Positions 1 through 7,258 of a stretch of DNA of 18,747 bases are shown one piece after another. The notes under the pieces are model-generated. The model was not told where the DNA came from, ran no database searches, and saw nothing but the letters and a program-made list of their open reading frames with translations. Within the stretch, counting starts at the first letter, position 1. Each line of letters opens with the position of its first letter. The translations under genes and the position numbers were made by a program. Source of the stretch: CAZFNQ01 sp964652125 (GTDB lineage Bacteria > Patescibacteriota > Saccharimonadia > Saccharimonadales > JANWIN01); the NCBI GenBank assembly GCA_964652125.1, contig CAZZAE010000016.1, positions 1 to 18,747 of the forward strand, written 5' to 3'.

Positions 1-42
1 GAGCTCTTTTATGTGGTCATGAAATGTTTGTGACGGTACCAC
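1..42 (-). CDS. tatC: Twin-arginine translocase TatC, N-terminal fragment cut by window edge
   Basis: Only 14 codons are inside the window. A GTG start at 42-40 is preceded by AAGGAG at 54-49 with a six-base spacer, an excellent ribosome-binding site. The readable start is VVPSQTFHDHIKEL, and the F-x-D-H-I-K-E-L pattern fits the conserved cytoplasmic N-terminus of TatC, where F-x-x-H-L-x-E-L-R begins the protein. TatC is the membrane receptor that binds the twin-arginine signal peptide. The gene lies 25 bases downstream of tatA on the same strand, so the two probably form one transcript. The call rests on a short stretch plus the tatA neighbour; the rest of the gene lies left of the window. 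Confidence 0.72.
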   Translation of the reverse strand, partial: MVPSQTFHDHIKEL

Positions 43-67
43 CCCCGCTCCTTTTGCTTTTTAGAGG

Positions 68-241
68 CTACTTGCTTGCAGACTTTTTGGATTTATCGTC
101 ATCACCATCTTCGCCAGCAAAGCCTTTGCGAACTTCTCTAGCGGATTGGCCAATACTTCGAGCCAATTCTGGAATCTTTTTGGCTCCAAAAAGTAACAAT
201 ATAATCAAGAAGACCAGTAACAGTTCTTCTAGTTTCCCCAT
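68..241 (-). CDS. tatA: Twin-arginine translocase subunit TatA
   Basis: A complete gene of 57 residues. Residues 1-18 form the short hydrophobic helix (EELLLVFLIILLLFG). It is followed by the Phe-Gly hinge of the TatA family and the amphipathic helix KKIPELARSIGQSAREVRKG (21-40), then an acidic and Lys-rich tail (EDGDDDKSKK). This is the standard TatA layout, at the short end of the family. GAGAGGGG lies six bases before the ATG and a near-consensus promoter (TTTACA-17 bp-TATAAT) lies upstream. TatA oligomerises at TatC to let folded proteins cross the membrane. No separate TatB is visible, so a minimal TatA-TatC system is likely, but genes outside the window cannot be excluded. Confidence 0.9.
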   Translation of the reverse strand: MGKLEELLLVFLIILLLFGAKKIPELARSIGQSAREVRKGFAGEDGDDDKSKKSASK

Positions 242-273
242 TATAACCCCTCTCTTTTTTTAATGCTGAACTA

Positions 274-302
274 ATTATAAATGCTATACAGTTGTTTGTA
301 AA
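274..302 (-). promoter_or_regulatory. Promoter of the tatA-tatC operon
   Basis: On the minus strand TTTACA (302-297) and TATAAT (279-274) are separated by 17 bp. Transcription would start near 267, giving a leader of about 26 bases that contains the GAGAGGGG ribosome-binding site of tatA. It lies back to back with the promoter of the plus-strand gene at 323. Confidence 0.7.
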
Positions 303-311
303 TGGTATAAT
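303..311 (+). promoter_or_regulatory. Extended -10 promoter of the 323-1021 gene
   Basis: TGGTATAAT is an extended -10 element (TG-n-TATAAT). Transcription would start near 318, only about five bases before the ATG at 323, leaving no room for a Shine-Dalgarno sequence. No convincing -35 box is seen at the usual distance, which is common for extended -10 promoters. Confidence 0.55.
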
Positions 312-322
312 TGTTATGTTAA

Positions 323-1021
323 ATGACAATTAAAATAATACACAAAATATTAAGACACTTAACTACCGCAGTTGTTGCAGGTATCTTTCTATTTCAACCT
401 TTAGTTCTAGCATCGGTTTACGGTAGCGGATCTTACGGATCGTGTCCTTACAGTACTGGTTGCTCGTCTTCAACCACGAGCCCAACCCCTAGCACTACTC
501 CAAGTAAAGCCAAAACTACTACAACAACTAAAATATTGCTAAATGATTTTAGCGATTACTTTACTTCAGGTCATCAACTTGATTTGAAAGCTGGCCAAGT
601 TATATATTTTGATGTCACAGCTAATAATGAAACCGTCCAATACAGCGTAACTATCAATAAAGTTAACTCAGATGGCGTAGAAATAACTATCAACCCTGGT
701 GGCATAGCCATTACTTTAAATGTTGGTGAAACCAAGCAGGTCGATGTCAACAACGATGGGGTTTTTGACATTGCTATTACTCTTGATTCGATTAGTGGTG
801 GAGTAGCTACTATGACTTTTAAGGCTGTCGGTGAGACAACCACCCAGCCGGTTATTCCCGCGCAAACTAGTTCAACTCCAAAACACGGAATAAATTGGTT
901 GTTGATAGGTTCTATAGTTGCAATCTGTTTAGGACTGGGAATTTTCATATGGCTGTTTATTAGGCGCCGACGTGACCGTAACAATACCCAGATGCCACCG
1001 ACTCAAGGCTATCAGCAATAG
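323..1021 (+). CDS. Secreted, membrane-anchored beta-domain protein of unknown function
   Basis: A 232-residue protein with an N-terminal signal/anchor helix (about residues 10-31), then a Tyr/Gly/Ser and Cys-containing stretch (two Cys near 40 and 46) and a Ser/Thr/Pro-rich linker (47-70). An 80-residue domain of predicted beta strands follows, with repeated Val/Ile/Thr alternation. Inside it DVNNDGVFDI resembles a calcium-binding Asp-rich loop. A second membrane helix (about 190-211) is followed by RRRRDR and a short Gln/Pro-rich tail, placing the C-terminus in the cytoplasm. No LPxTG sorting motif is present. It is probably a surface protein displayed outside the membrane. Small beta domains with such a DxNxDG loop are seen in envelope proteins of several reduced bacteria, but I cannot name a family. 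Confidence 0.75.
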   Translation: MTIKIIHKILRHLTTAVVAGIFLFQPLVLASVYGSGSYGSCPYSTGCSSSTTSPTPSTTPSKAKTTTTTKILLNDFSDYFTSGHQLDLKAGQVIYFDVTANNETVQYSVTINKVNSDGVEITINPGGIAITLNVGETKQVDVNNDGVFDIAITLDSISGGVATMTFKAVGETTTQPVIPAQTSSTPKHGINWLLIGSIVAICLGLGIFIWLFIRRRRDRNNTQMPPTQGYQQ

Positions 1022-1057
1022 AGATTAATGAATTTACACAAAACCAAAGGATAACGA

Positions 1058-1726
1058 TTACAGATTTATTTTTGCAAGATATAGTTTAATTGCGGAGCCG
1101 TCAGGTCTTTCTACATATCCTGGCAAACGTACAGATTTCACTACAGAATTTACTCTAAAATCAACTCCACGAAATAATTTATCTAATGTATCCGATTCTA
1201 AGAACTGAATATGGGCGTCATTGGTTGGAACTTCTAAATATTCTGATAAATAGACCGCACCATTATTTGCTAATGTTTCATAACATTTTTTAGCAACTTT
1301 AGTTAAATCCGCAAAATGTTGAAGGGCATTGTAGAAAACGATTACATCAAATTTATTCTTAGTTGATAATTGCTCAAATGGAACTTCGTACATTTTAAAT
1401 TTTTGCTGGCCATAATCTTCATAAACCCAGCTTGGGTAACGGAGAGGATCCACTCCAGCTCTGGTTTTACCAAATTGATTGCGGGCCACTAAGCTTATTG
1501 GACCACAACCAACGTCTAGCACACTGTTCTTGGACCAATCTTTCTTTGGATTAACTTTAAAATACTCAATCATTTGCTGGAAAATAAACTCGCCTTTTAT
1601 AGTTTCATTGTCTATTAGGGCTCTTCGTTGATCTGAATCAGCTGCTTGCCACAGCCACGCCCAATGCCCTTTTTCAGCTTCCTGGGCAATCTGCCAGACT
1701 GAATGTGTGTGTTTAGATAAAGTCAT
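1058..1726 (-). CDS. Class I SAM-dependent methyltransferase
   Basis: A 222-residue protein with the Rossmann-type SAM-binding core. Motif I is VLDVGCGP (69-76), the acidic motif II residue is in GVDPL (91-95), and the strand with the following loop is FDVIVFYNALQHF (around 126-138). After it comes a typical ELAxxG-like segment (YETLANNGAVYLSEY). The N-terminal 60 residues are Trp-rich and may bind substrate. The substrate cannot be told from sequence; Met_transf_11/23-like small-molecule methyltransferases fit best. It stands alone, convergent with the preceding gene, and its promoter predicts a leaderless mRNA. The class call is firm, the role unknown. Confidence 0.8.
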   Translation of the reverse strand: MTLSKHTHSVWQIAQEAEKGHWAWLWQAADSDQRRALIDNETIKGEFIFQQMIEYFKVNPKKDWSKNSVLDVGCGPISLVARNQFGKTRAGVDPLRYPSWVYEDYGQQKFKMYEVPFEQLSTKNKFDVIVFYNALQHFADLTKVAKKCYETLANNGAVYLSEYLEVPTNDAHIQFLESDTLDKLFRGVDFRVNSVVKSVRLPGYVERPDGSAIKLYLAKINL

Positions 1727-1733
1727 GACATTA

Positions 1734-1742
1734 ATAGTATCA
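1734..1742 (-). promoter_or_regulatory. Extended -10 promoter of the methyltransferase gene
   Basis: On the minus strand TGATACTAT (1742-1734) is a TG-n-TACTAT extended -10 element. Seven bases separate it from the ATG at 1726, so the predicted transcription start coincides with the start codon. No Shine-Dalgarno sequence is present, consistent with a leaderless message. Confidence 0.5.
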
Positions 1743-1832
1743 AAATAAATTTAAAGAGTGTGATTGATCTTTGAAAACTGCCACTACTTTTTAAACTCTA
1801 TTGGACACTATATTAATTTAAGATAACAAAAT

Positions 1833-2321
1833 TTATTGATAGACTTTCCAGAAGTAGGCACCCAATGCAGTACCCGGAATATCACGATGCAAACTGTATC
1901 CAGTGCTGGATTGAGCGTAGAAACCAGTTCGACTAAAAAGAGGAATTGCAGGAACATCCATGCTTAATTGTTGAGCAGCACTCTGCAACAATTGAATATG
2001 TTTAGCACCGTCTATGGTTTGATTAGCTTGTGTTAATAACTTATCGACAACGGGACTGTTATAAGTGGGTGGGTTTTGGAACAAGGTGGTGAATGGATCA
2101 CTAGCATCGAATAAGTCAGCTGAATAACCGAGCATAAACATATCTGTTTTACCGGCAAAGAAATTATCTGCTAACACTCCAACGTCACTGTTTGACTGAA
2201 GCACTACATTTACACCAATAGCTTTAAGTTCAGTTTGTATTTCCTTTACAGATTTATTATTGCTGTCGTGAAGTTTATAGCTGAAGACGAGATTTGGATT
2301 CTTAACTGGAGAATCTTTAAT
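1833..2321 (-). pseudogene. Peptide ABC transporter substrate-binding protein, C-terminal part after in-frame TAG
   Basis: This stretch continues the frame of the upstream piece without any shift: the only lesion is the TAG at 2324-2322. It encodes 162 residues that complete lobe I/II of an SBP_bac_5 protein. The segment KEIQTELKAIGVNVVLQ matches the conserved region in which these proteins read 'QAxLKxIGIxVxLE', and the end (about the last 60 residues) has the usual PAIPLF and YSLHRD-like elements. A GTG at 2204 could serve as an independent start but has no convincing ribosome-binding site and would begin mid-domain. It is best read as the separated end of a nonsense-mutated or recoded gene. 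It is probably not translated alone. Confidence 0.75.
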
Positions 2322-3491
2322 CTATTTCTTGGCTTTAATAACGTTATACTCTGGTACGCTTATACTTGAGTCGTAACCTGGAATTTCTTTAACTACAAAT
2401 TGACCCAAGGGAGTACCTTCTATATCAGATGCTTTTAATATGGCCGATCGGTCTATTCCAATGTTTATTGCTTGGCGGAATTTTAGGTTAGAAAGGGGTG
2501 AACCCTTCTTTAGAGTATTGAGGACTACCATATCAACTGTTGATGATTCCTCTTTTATAGTATTTATGCCATCCGCATTTAAAGTTTTAACTTCAGTCAA
2601 AGAAGTAAACTGCTCAAATATATCCAATTGATGACTCTGAAGTTTTGTAATCGCACCGCTAGCGTCTGTTAGGGTGCTAATTTTCAGCTCCTTTGTATAG
2701 ATATGGCCTCCCCAGTAATTATCAAATGCCACCAAGTCGGTTACTTTATCTTTAACAGGATCCGTACCGGTTTTAACGACATATGGCCCAGTACCATTAT
2801 TAGAGTCATCTTTGAGTTTTGACTGCGAGTCGACTATATATAAGAAGGTTAAACGGTTAAGTAGAATTGGATCAGGTCCGTTTGTGGTTATCTTTACCTT
2901 GTCTGGTGAAATAACTGTGACTGACTTTATTGTATCGCCCAGCCCACTTCCACCTCCGTAAGCGAGGTCTTTCAATTTTTCAAGACTATATTTGACATCG
3001 TTAGCCGTCATCGTGCGACCGGTATGAAACTTGACATTAGTTCGAAGTGTAAATACCCAACTAGAGTCATCCGGGTTAGTCCAACTGGTTGCAAGCATAG
3101 GAACTACTTTTGTTCCGTTTTGCCAACCAACTAAACCTTCAAATATTTGGCCGTTGGTTATAGTAACACCTGACGTGTTTGCATCAGCCGGGTAAAAGCT
3201 ATTTACAGGTCCATCACCAAGACCTATTTTTATTAAAGCAATATCGTGTTTTGTTGCAGTTTGGGTAACAATTTTAGTTTTATGAGTGTGTTTGTAGAAT
3301 AAATACCCACCAATAGCGGCGGCTAACAATACAATTATTAATAATATCCAACCAAGTTTCCTTGATTTTTTAGGTTGTGGACTTTGGCTAATTGGATTCA
3401 GCGGTGCTTGCATATTAGTTGGAGGACTCGGTGGCGAGACAGGTGGTGTCGTTGGGCTTGGATTTGGAGATTGTAAATTATCTGGATTCAT
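2322..3491 (-). CDS. Peptide ABC transporter substrate-binding protein (SBP family 5), N-terminal part ending at premature TAG
   Basis: This piece has 389 residues. A Pro-rich cytoplasmic tail (1-43) is followed by a single membrane helix (about 46-66) and then the SBP_bac_5 (OppA/DppA-like) domain. Recognisable parts are the 'NGQIFEGLVGWQNGTKVVPMLATSW' region (family pattern: YEGLVxxD...PxLAxSW), the strand FTLRTNVKFHTGRTMTANDV (FxLRxxVKFHDGxPLTAxDV) and NIGIDRSAIL near residue 350. Such proteins bind oligopeptides outside the membrane and pass them to an ABC importer; here it is held by an N-terminal helix instead of a lipid. Translation would stop at TAG 2324-2322, just after AKK, where the family usually has AKxLL. 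Without the last 162 residues the binding fold is incomplete. Confidence 0.82.
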   Translation of the reverse strand: MNPDNLQSPNPSPTTPPVSPPSPPTNMQAPLNPISQSPQPKKSRKLGWILLIIVLLAAAIGGYLFYKHTHKTKIVTQTATKHDIALIKIGLGDGPVNSFYPADANTSGVTITNGQIFEGLVGWQNGTKVVPMLATSWTNPDDSSWVFTLRTNVKFHTGRTMTANDVKYSLEKLKDLAYGGGSGLGDTIKSVTVISPDKVKITTNGPDPILLNRLTFLYIVDSQSKLKDDSNNGTGPYVVKTGTDPVKDKVTDLVAFDNYWGGHIYTKELKISTLTDASGAITKLQSHQLDIFEQFTSLTEVKTLNADGINTIKEESSTVDMVVLNTLKKGSPLSNLKFRQAINIGIDRSAILKASDIEGTPLGQFVVKEIPGYDSSISVPEYNVIKAKK

Positions 3492-3514
3492 AAAATCAAA
3501 TTAGTTATGCTTTA

Positions 3515-3543
3515 ATCTTGTTGTATACCAATGATCCTGTCAA
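3515..3543 (-). promoter_or_regulatory. Candidate promoter of the peptide-binding protein gene
   Basis: On the minus strand a perfect TTGACA (3543-3538) lies upstream of the start at 3491. Two -10 choices exist: CAAGAT (3520-3515) at 17 bp, or the extended element TGGTATACA (3530-3522) acting without the -35. No clear ribosome-binding site precedes the ATG. Confidence 0.45.
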
Positions 3544-3623
3544 ATGATTCTACCTGCGTGACCTGATACATAGCTTTATGAAAATCCATTAAATAATGTC
3601 CAGTCTTCAACCAAAAAGTCTCA

Positions 3624-3632
3624 TGTTATAGT
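3624..3632 (+). promoter_or_regulatory. Candidate promoter of the cyo operon
   Basis: TGTTATAGT is an extended -10 element (TG-n-TATAGT); TTCAAC at 3606-3611 could be a weak -35 with a short 15 bp spacer. The start would be near 3639, leaving a leader of about 35 bases with GGAG at 3662-3665 before cyoA. The element sits at the left end of a run of degenerate hexamers (3626-3655). Confidence 0.4.
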
Positions 3633-3655
3633 TATAGATATGGTTATGGTTACGT
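3626..3655 (+). repeat. Five degenerate tandem hexamers before cyoA
   Basis: Reading in six-base steps gives TTATAG, TTATAG, ATATGG, TTATGG, TTACGT. The run overlaps the predicted -10 box and transcription start of the cyo operon. It may be chance AT-rich sequence or a set of binding sites. Confidence 0.4.
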
Positions 3656-3673
3656 TTTTATGGAGCCAGATTG

Positions 3674-4579
3674 ATGACGCAAAGAAATAAAAACAGTTTT
3701 AGTCTAGGTTGGCTATTGTTGATAATATTTCTAGCAATATCCGACCTTGTTTTGCTACTAAAAAGATTACTCCACGGTCATAACATTGCGTTATTTAATC
3801 CTCAAGGGACAATTGCTAAACAGCAACATGGTTTGATGTTATATACCGCCAGTGTTTTGTTGACGATAGGCATCCCTACACTTTTCTTTCTTTACTATAC
3901 GGCCTGGAAATACCGCGAATCTAACACCAAAGCCACCTATAATCCCAATTTGGTTCGTGGTAATAAGTATAAAATTGGGGTATGGGTGATCCCTGGTACT
4001 GTTATGCTTATGTTGGCATCTGTGATGTGGCCAGCTACCCATAGACTTGCCCCCCAAAAAGCGATTGCCGCCGATGCCAGCACCTTGACGATTCAAGTTG
4101 TAGCGATGCGTTGGAAATGGTTATTCATATATCCCCAGCAAGGCATAGCAACAGTTAATTTCGTTCAATTTCCAGTAAATACACCTTTAAAATTTGAGCT
4201 AACTTCTGACGAGGCCCCAATGAGCTCGTTTTGGATTCCCAATCTCGGTGGCCAGTTATATACAATGACTGGTCATGTTAATCAACTAAATTTGATGGCT
4301 AATTCAGTTGGAGATTATCCTGGTAAATCAGCAGAGATTAACGGTGCAGGTTTCTCTGGAATGAAGTTCACTGCTCGTGCCTCTGACAGCATAGACTTTT
4401 ACGGCTGGATACAATCAGTTAAGAAATCTCCAGTGGAACTGAATGCAGTTAATTACGACAATTTACTAAAACCCAGCCAATATAATCCAGCCGCATTCTA
4501 CTCAGTTAATGATAGTAATTTATATGCCAGAGTGATTACTAAATATACCGGGCTATATGGAAGCCATTCGCGCCACTAA
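3674..4579 (+). CDS. cyoA: Cytochrome bo-type quinol oxidase subunit II
   Basis: A protein of 301 residues. There is an N-terminal hydrophobic helix (about 10-30) without a lipobox Cys, then NPQGTIAKQQHGLMLYTA and a second helix. The periplasmic cupredoxin-fold domain follows, with the CyoA hallmarks MRWKWLFIYPQQGIATVNFV and GAGFSGMKFTA. The CuA-binding Cys pair is absent, as in quinol oxidases and unlike cytochrome c oxidases. The subunit packs against subunit I and helps shape the quinol-oxidising face of the complex. ATG 3674 is chosen because GGAG (3662-3665) lies eight bases before it; a TTG three bases earlier... at 3671 is possible but poorer. The stop TAA is one base before the cyoB ATG at 4581. 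Confidence 0.93.
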   Translation: MTQRNKNSFSLGWLLLIIFLAISDLVLLLKRLLHGHNIALFNPQGTIAKQQHGLMLYTASVLLTIGIPTLFFLYYTAWKYRESNTKATYNPNLVRGNKYKIGVWVIPGTVMLMLASVMWPATHRLAPQKAIAADASTLTIQVVAMRWKWLFIYPQQGIATVNFVQFPVNTPLKFELTSDEAPMSSFWIPNLGGQLYTMTGHVNQLNLMANSVGDYPGKSAEINGAGFSGMKFTARASDSIDFYGWIQSVKKSPVELNAVNYDNLLKPSQYNPAAFYSVNDSNLYARVITKYTGLYGSHSRH

Positions 4580-4580
4580 T

Positions 4581-6671
4581 ATGAAAGAACTAATCTTAGG
4601 TAAATTAACATGGAGCGCTTTACCGCACGAGTGGTTTACTATCGGTGCGTCGGTAACAATTCTATCTATGTTATTGGTAACTATCCTAGTGATCACTCGC
4701 TTAAAACGTTGGAAATGGCTGTGGAAGGAGTGGCTGACAACTGTTGATCCAAAAAAAATTGGGATAATGTACTTTATTGTTGGTGGATTAATGCTACTGC
4801 GCGGTGGATTGGATGCAATTATGATTTGGCTCCAGCAAGCCCTGTCGTCAGGATCTTCACACGGTTACCTATCTTCAGATCATTTCCAACAGATTTTTAC
4901 TGCTCACGGCAATATTATGGTTTTCTTTGTGGCCATGGCTTTTATTTTTGGCCTTATCAACTATATCGTGCCACTTCAAATAGGTGCTCGTGATCTAGCA
5001 TCACCCTTTTTGAACACTCTTGGTTTTTGGCTGTTTGTAGCCGGCGTAGTAATGGTGAATATGTTCTTCTTTATTGGTGGGCAATATGCAGCAACTGGCT
5101 GGTTAGCAGTTGCTCCACTCTCGGAAAAGATCTTTAGTCCGGGTGTAGGGGTAGATTACTGGATTTGGAGCCTACAGATTTCTGGCATTGGTACAACGCT
5201 TGGAGCTATTAATTTTATAATGACAATCTTAAAAATGCGTGCGCCCGGTATGACTCTTCGTAAGATGCCTCTTTTTACCTGGGGGTCACTGTGTAGTATG
5301 GTCATGGCAGTAACGGTATTTCCACTTCTAACTGCAACAATCTTTCTAGTATTTTTTGACCGTTTTTTGGGGACGCACTTCTTTACCATCGTTGGTGGTG
5401 GTGATCCTATGATGTATACCAATCTCATTTGGATGTGGGGGCATCCAGAAGTCTATATCTTGATGTTGCCCGCCTTTGGTGTATTTTCGGAAGTGGTATC
5501 TACATTCTCTCGTAAGCCAATTGCTAGTTATACAACTAATGTGCTTGGAATGCTCGGTGTATCTACACTTGCCCTATCTGTTTGGTTGCACCATTTTTTC
5601 ACTATGGGAGCAAGTGCCGACGTTAATGCCTTTTTTGGGACAATGACTATGATAATTGCAATTCCAACTTCTGTTCTTGTCTTTACTTGGATAGCAACTA
5701 TGTACAAAGGTCGGATACGGTTTGATACGCCCATGCTGTGGTTCCTTGGGTTTATAGCAATATTTGCAATTGGTGGAATGGCCGGAGTTATGCTGGCTGT
5801 TCCACCAGCAGATTTCCAATTGCACAATAGCCTATTTTTGGTTGCACATTTCCACTCTATGGTTATTGGCGGAGTTTTGTTCGGAGTCTTTTGTGGGATA
5901 TCGTACTGGTTTCCAAAGTTCACTGGTTTTCGGCTCAATGAGCGGATTGGACGCAATGCCTTTTGGTGTTGGATAGTGGGTTTTTGTCTATCTTTTATTC
6001 CCATGTACATACTTGGATTGATGGGTGCCACAAGACGGCTTGATCATTATGACTCCTCTACTGGATGGCAACCATTATTTATTCTTATGTTGATTGGCGG
6101 AATAATAATTGCGATTGGTGTTGTTTTGCAACTTGCTCAGATCTTAGCAAGCGTAATTCAAAAAAACCAACTTCGTGATCATACTGGCGATCCGTGGGGT
6201 GGACGGACATTAGAATGGGCAGCGCCTTCACCACCACAGTCTTACAACTTCACCGTTATTCCGACAGTAACCAGCCGTGATGCCTTTTGGGAAATGAAGC
6301 AGCGAGGTTTACCAAAAGCTAGCTATGAAAGTATTCATATGCCAAAAAATATTGCAGCTGGCATCTACATTGCCGGACTAGCCTTTTTGGCTGGCTTTGG
6401 CTTTGTTTGGGACATCGTTTGGTTGGCAGTGATATCTATTATTGGCATCATCGTAGTACTAGTAATGCGTATGTTTAAAGAAGATATTGAATATACACTT
6501 ACAGCTGAAGAAGTGCAAAAACTGGAAGAAAAAAGACTAAAAAAAGTCCAATCTATTAAATCTAGTCAAGAAAGCGGTCTTGGTGAAGATATGGGTATTT
6601 GGGATCTGGTGAAAATTGTATTTGCTTTTGTATGGGATGTCTTACGCAATAAACGGTGGCGCACATGGTAA
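4581..6671 (+). CDS. cyoB: Cytochrome bo-type quinol oxidase subunit I
   Basis: A 696-residue heme-copper oxidase subunit, counted from ATG 4581. This start is chosen because it aligns with known CyoB N-termini; ATG 4557, overlapping cyoA, is the alternative. Heme and copper ligands are present: H109 (IFTAHG), H288 in WGHPEVYI with E290 and Y292, H337-H338 (WLHHFF), and H423/H425 (AHFH). D-channel residue D138 (GARD) is kept. The quinol-site residues known in E. coli as R71, D75, H98 and Q101 also have counterparts. The Lys expected in the K channel (E. coli K362) is Leu366 here, in IPTSVLVFTW. The C-terminus is about 30 residues longer than usual, with a charged linker and an amphipathic end. 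It reduces O2 to water and pumps protons in the E. coli enzyme. Confidence 0.96.
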   Translation: MKELILGKLTWSALPHEWFTIGASVTILSMLLVTILVITRLKRWKWLWKEWLTTVDPKKIGIMYFIVGGLMLLRGGLDAIMIWLQQALSSGSSHGYLSSDHFQQIFTAHGNIMVFFVAMAFIFGLINYIVPLQIGARDLASPFLNTLGFWLFVAGVVMVNMFFFIGGQYAATGWLAVAPLSEKIFSPGVGVDYWIWSLQISGIGTTLGAINFIMTILKMRAPGMTLRKMPLFTWGSLCSMVMAVTVFPLLTATIFLVFFDRFLGTHFFTIVGGGDPMMYTNLIWMWGHPEVYILMLPAFGVFSEVVSTFSRKPIASYTTNVLGMLGVSTLALSVWLHHFFTMGASADVNAFFGTMTMIIAIPTSVLVFTWIATMYKGRIRFDTPMLWFLGFIAIFAIGGMAGVMLAVPPADFQLHNSLFLVAHFHSMVIGGVLFGVFCGISYWFPKFTGFRLNERIGRNAFWCWIVGFCLSFIPMYILGLMGATRRLDHYDSSTGWQPLFILMLIGGIIIAIGVVLQLAQILASVIQKNQLRDHTGDPWGGRTLEWAAPSPPQSYNFTVIPTVTSRDAFWEMKQRGLPKASYESIHMPKNIAAGIYIAGLAFLAGFGFVWDIVWLAVISIIGIIVVLVMRMFKEDIEYTLTAEEVQKLEEKRLKKVQSIKSSQESGLGEDMGIWDLVKIVFAFVWDVLRNKRWRTW

Positions 6672-7258
6672 GTGCAAACGAGATAAGTCAGCATGAAGTA
6701 GTGGCCAACGATCGGGCCATCTTCGGTTTTTGGATTTATTTGATGACAGATCTATTAATGTTTGCTGTACTGTTTGCAGCCTATGCAGTTTTGCACGGTA
6801 ATGCATTTAGCGGCGAGTCAGGGCGTGATCTTTTCAGTCACAAGCTAGCTTTAATAGAAACTCTCGTTCTATTGAGTAGTAGTTTTACGTGTGGAATTGG
6901 CATGATCTCAGCTCGCCTGGGTAAGAAGAACCAGACAATACTTTGGTTTGGTATAACATTTCTGCTTGGTCTAGTGTTTTTAAGCTTAGAGCTTCATGAA
7001 TTCGCTCATTTAATCCATGATGGGCACACTTTGCAAAGTAGCGCGTTTTTATCCTCATTTTTTGTACTAGTGGGGACACACGGGCTTCACATAATATCTG
7101 GACTCCTATGGATGGCGATTACTCTGGCATTTATTATGAAACGTGGGCTTAACAATCACATGGTTCGTAAGTTGAACATGCTTAGCTTGTTTTGGCACTT
7201 TTTGGATATTGTCTGGATCTTTATCTTCACATTTGTGTATTTGGGAGCATTCAAATGA
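6665..7258 (+). CDS. cyoC: Cytochrome bo-type quinol oxidase subunit III
   Basis: This subunit has 197 residues and five membrane helices, matching CyoC and not the seven-helix CoxC. Features are the N-terminal FGFWIYLMTDLLMFAVLF, the helix-II stretch ETLVLLSSSFTCGIGM, the acidic pair in LSLELHEFAHLI and the C-terminal LSLFWHFLDIVWIFIFTFVYL. All are characteristic of quinol oxidase subunit III. ATG 6665 overlaps the cyoB stop by seven bases and GGTGG at 6655-6659 can serve as the ribosome-binding site; a GTG at 6656 would add three residues. It ends TGA inside ATGA with cyoD. The subunit stabilises subunit I and has no redox centre. Confidence 0.94.
   Translation: MVSANEISQHEVVANDRAIFGFWIYLMTDLLMFAVLFAAYAVLHGNAFSGESGRDLFSHKLALIETLVLLSSSFTCGIGMISARLGKKNQTILWFGITFLLGLVFLSLELHEFAHLIHDGHTLQSSAFLSSFFVLVGTHGLHIISGLLWMAITLAFIMKRGLNNHMVRKLNMLSLFWHFLDIVWIFIFTFVYLGAFK

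Noticed and set aside
574..984. Minus-strand 136-codon frame opposite the beta-domain gene
   Set aside because: Antisense shadow; the plus strand has a signal helix, an anchor and a promoter.
890..1000. Sortase (LPxTG) anchor at the C-terminus of the beta-domain protein
   Set aside because: A helix and RRRR are present but no LPxTG-like motif precedes them.
2322..2324. Genetic code change (TAG read as an amino acid)
   Set aside because: Other genes here, including tatA, end with TAG, and only one in-frame case occurs; a point mutation or read error is simpler.
4557..4580. ATG 4557 as the cyoB start
   Set aside because: It adds eight residues not expected in CyoB and has only a weak ribosome-binding site; ATG 4581, one base after the cyoA stop, aligns better, though 4557 cannot be excluded.
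5528..6031. Minus-strand 167-codon frame inside cyoB
   Set aside because: Mirror of a long, clearly identified coding region, with composition typical of an antisense shadow.
7256..7258. TGA read as glycine, as in some related candidate phyla
   Set aside because: cyoC ends at TGA within ATGA as expected for a normal stop, and no gene contains an in-frame TGA.
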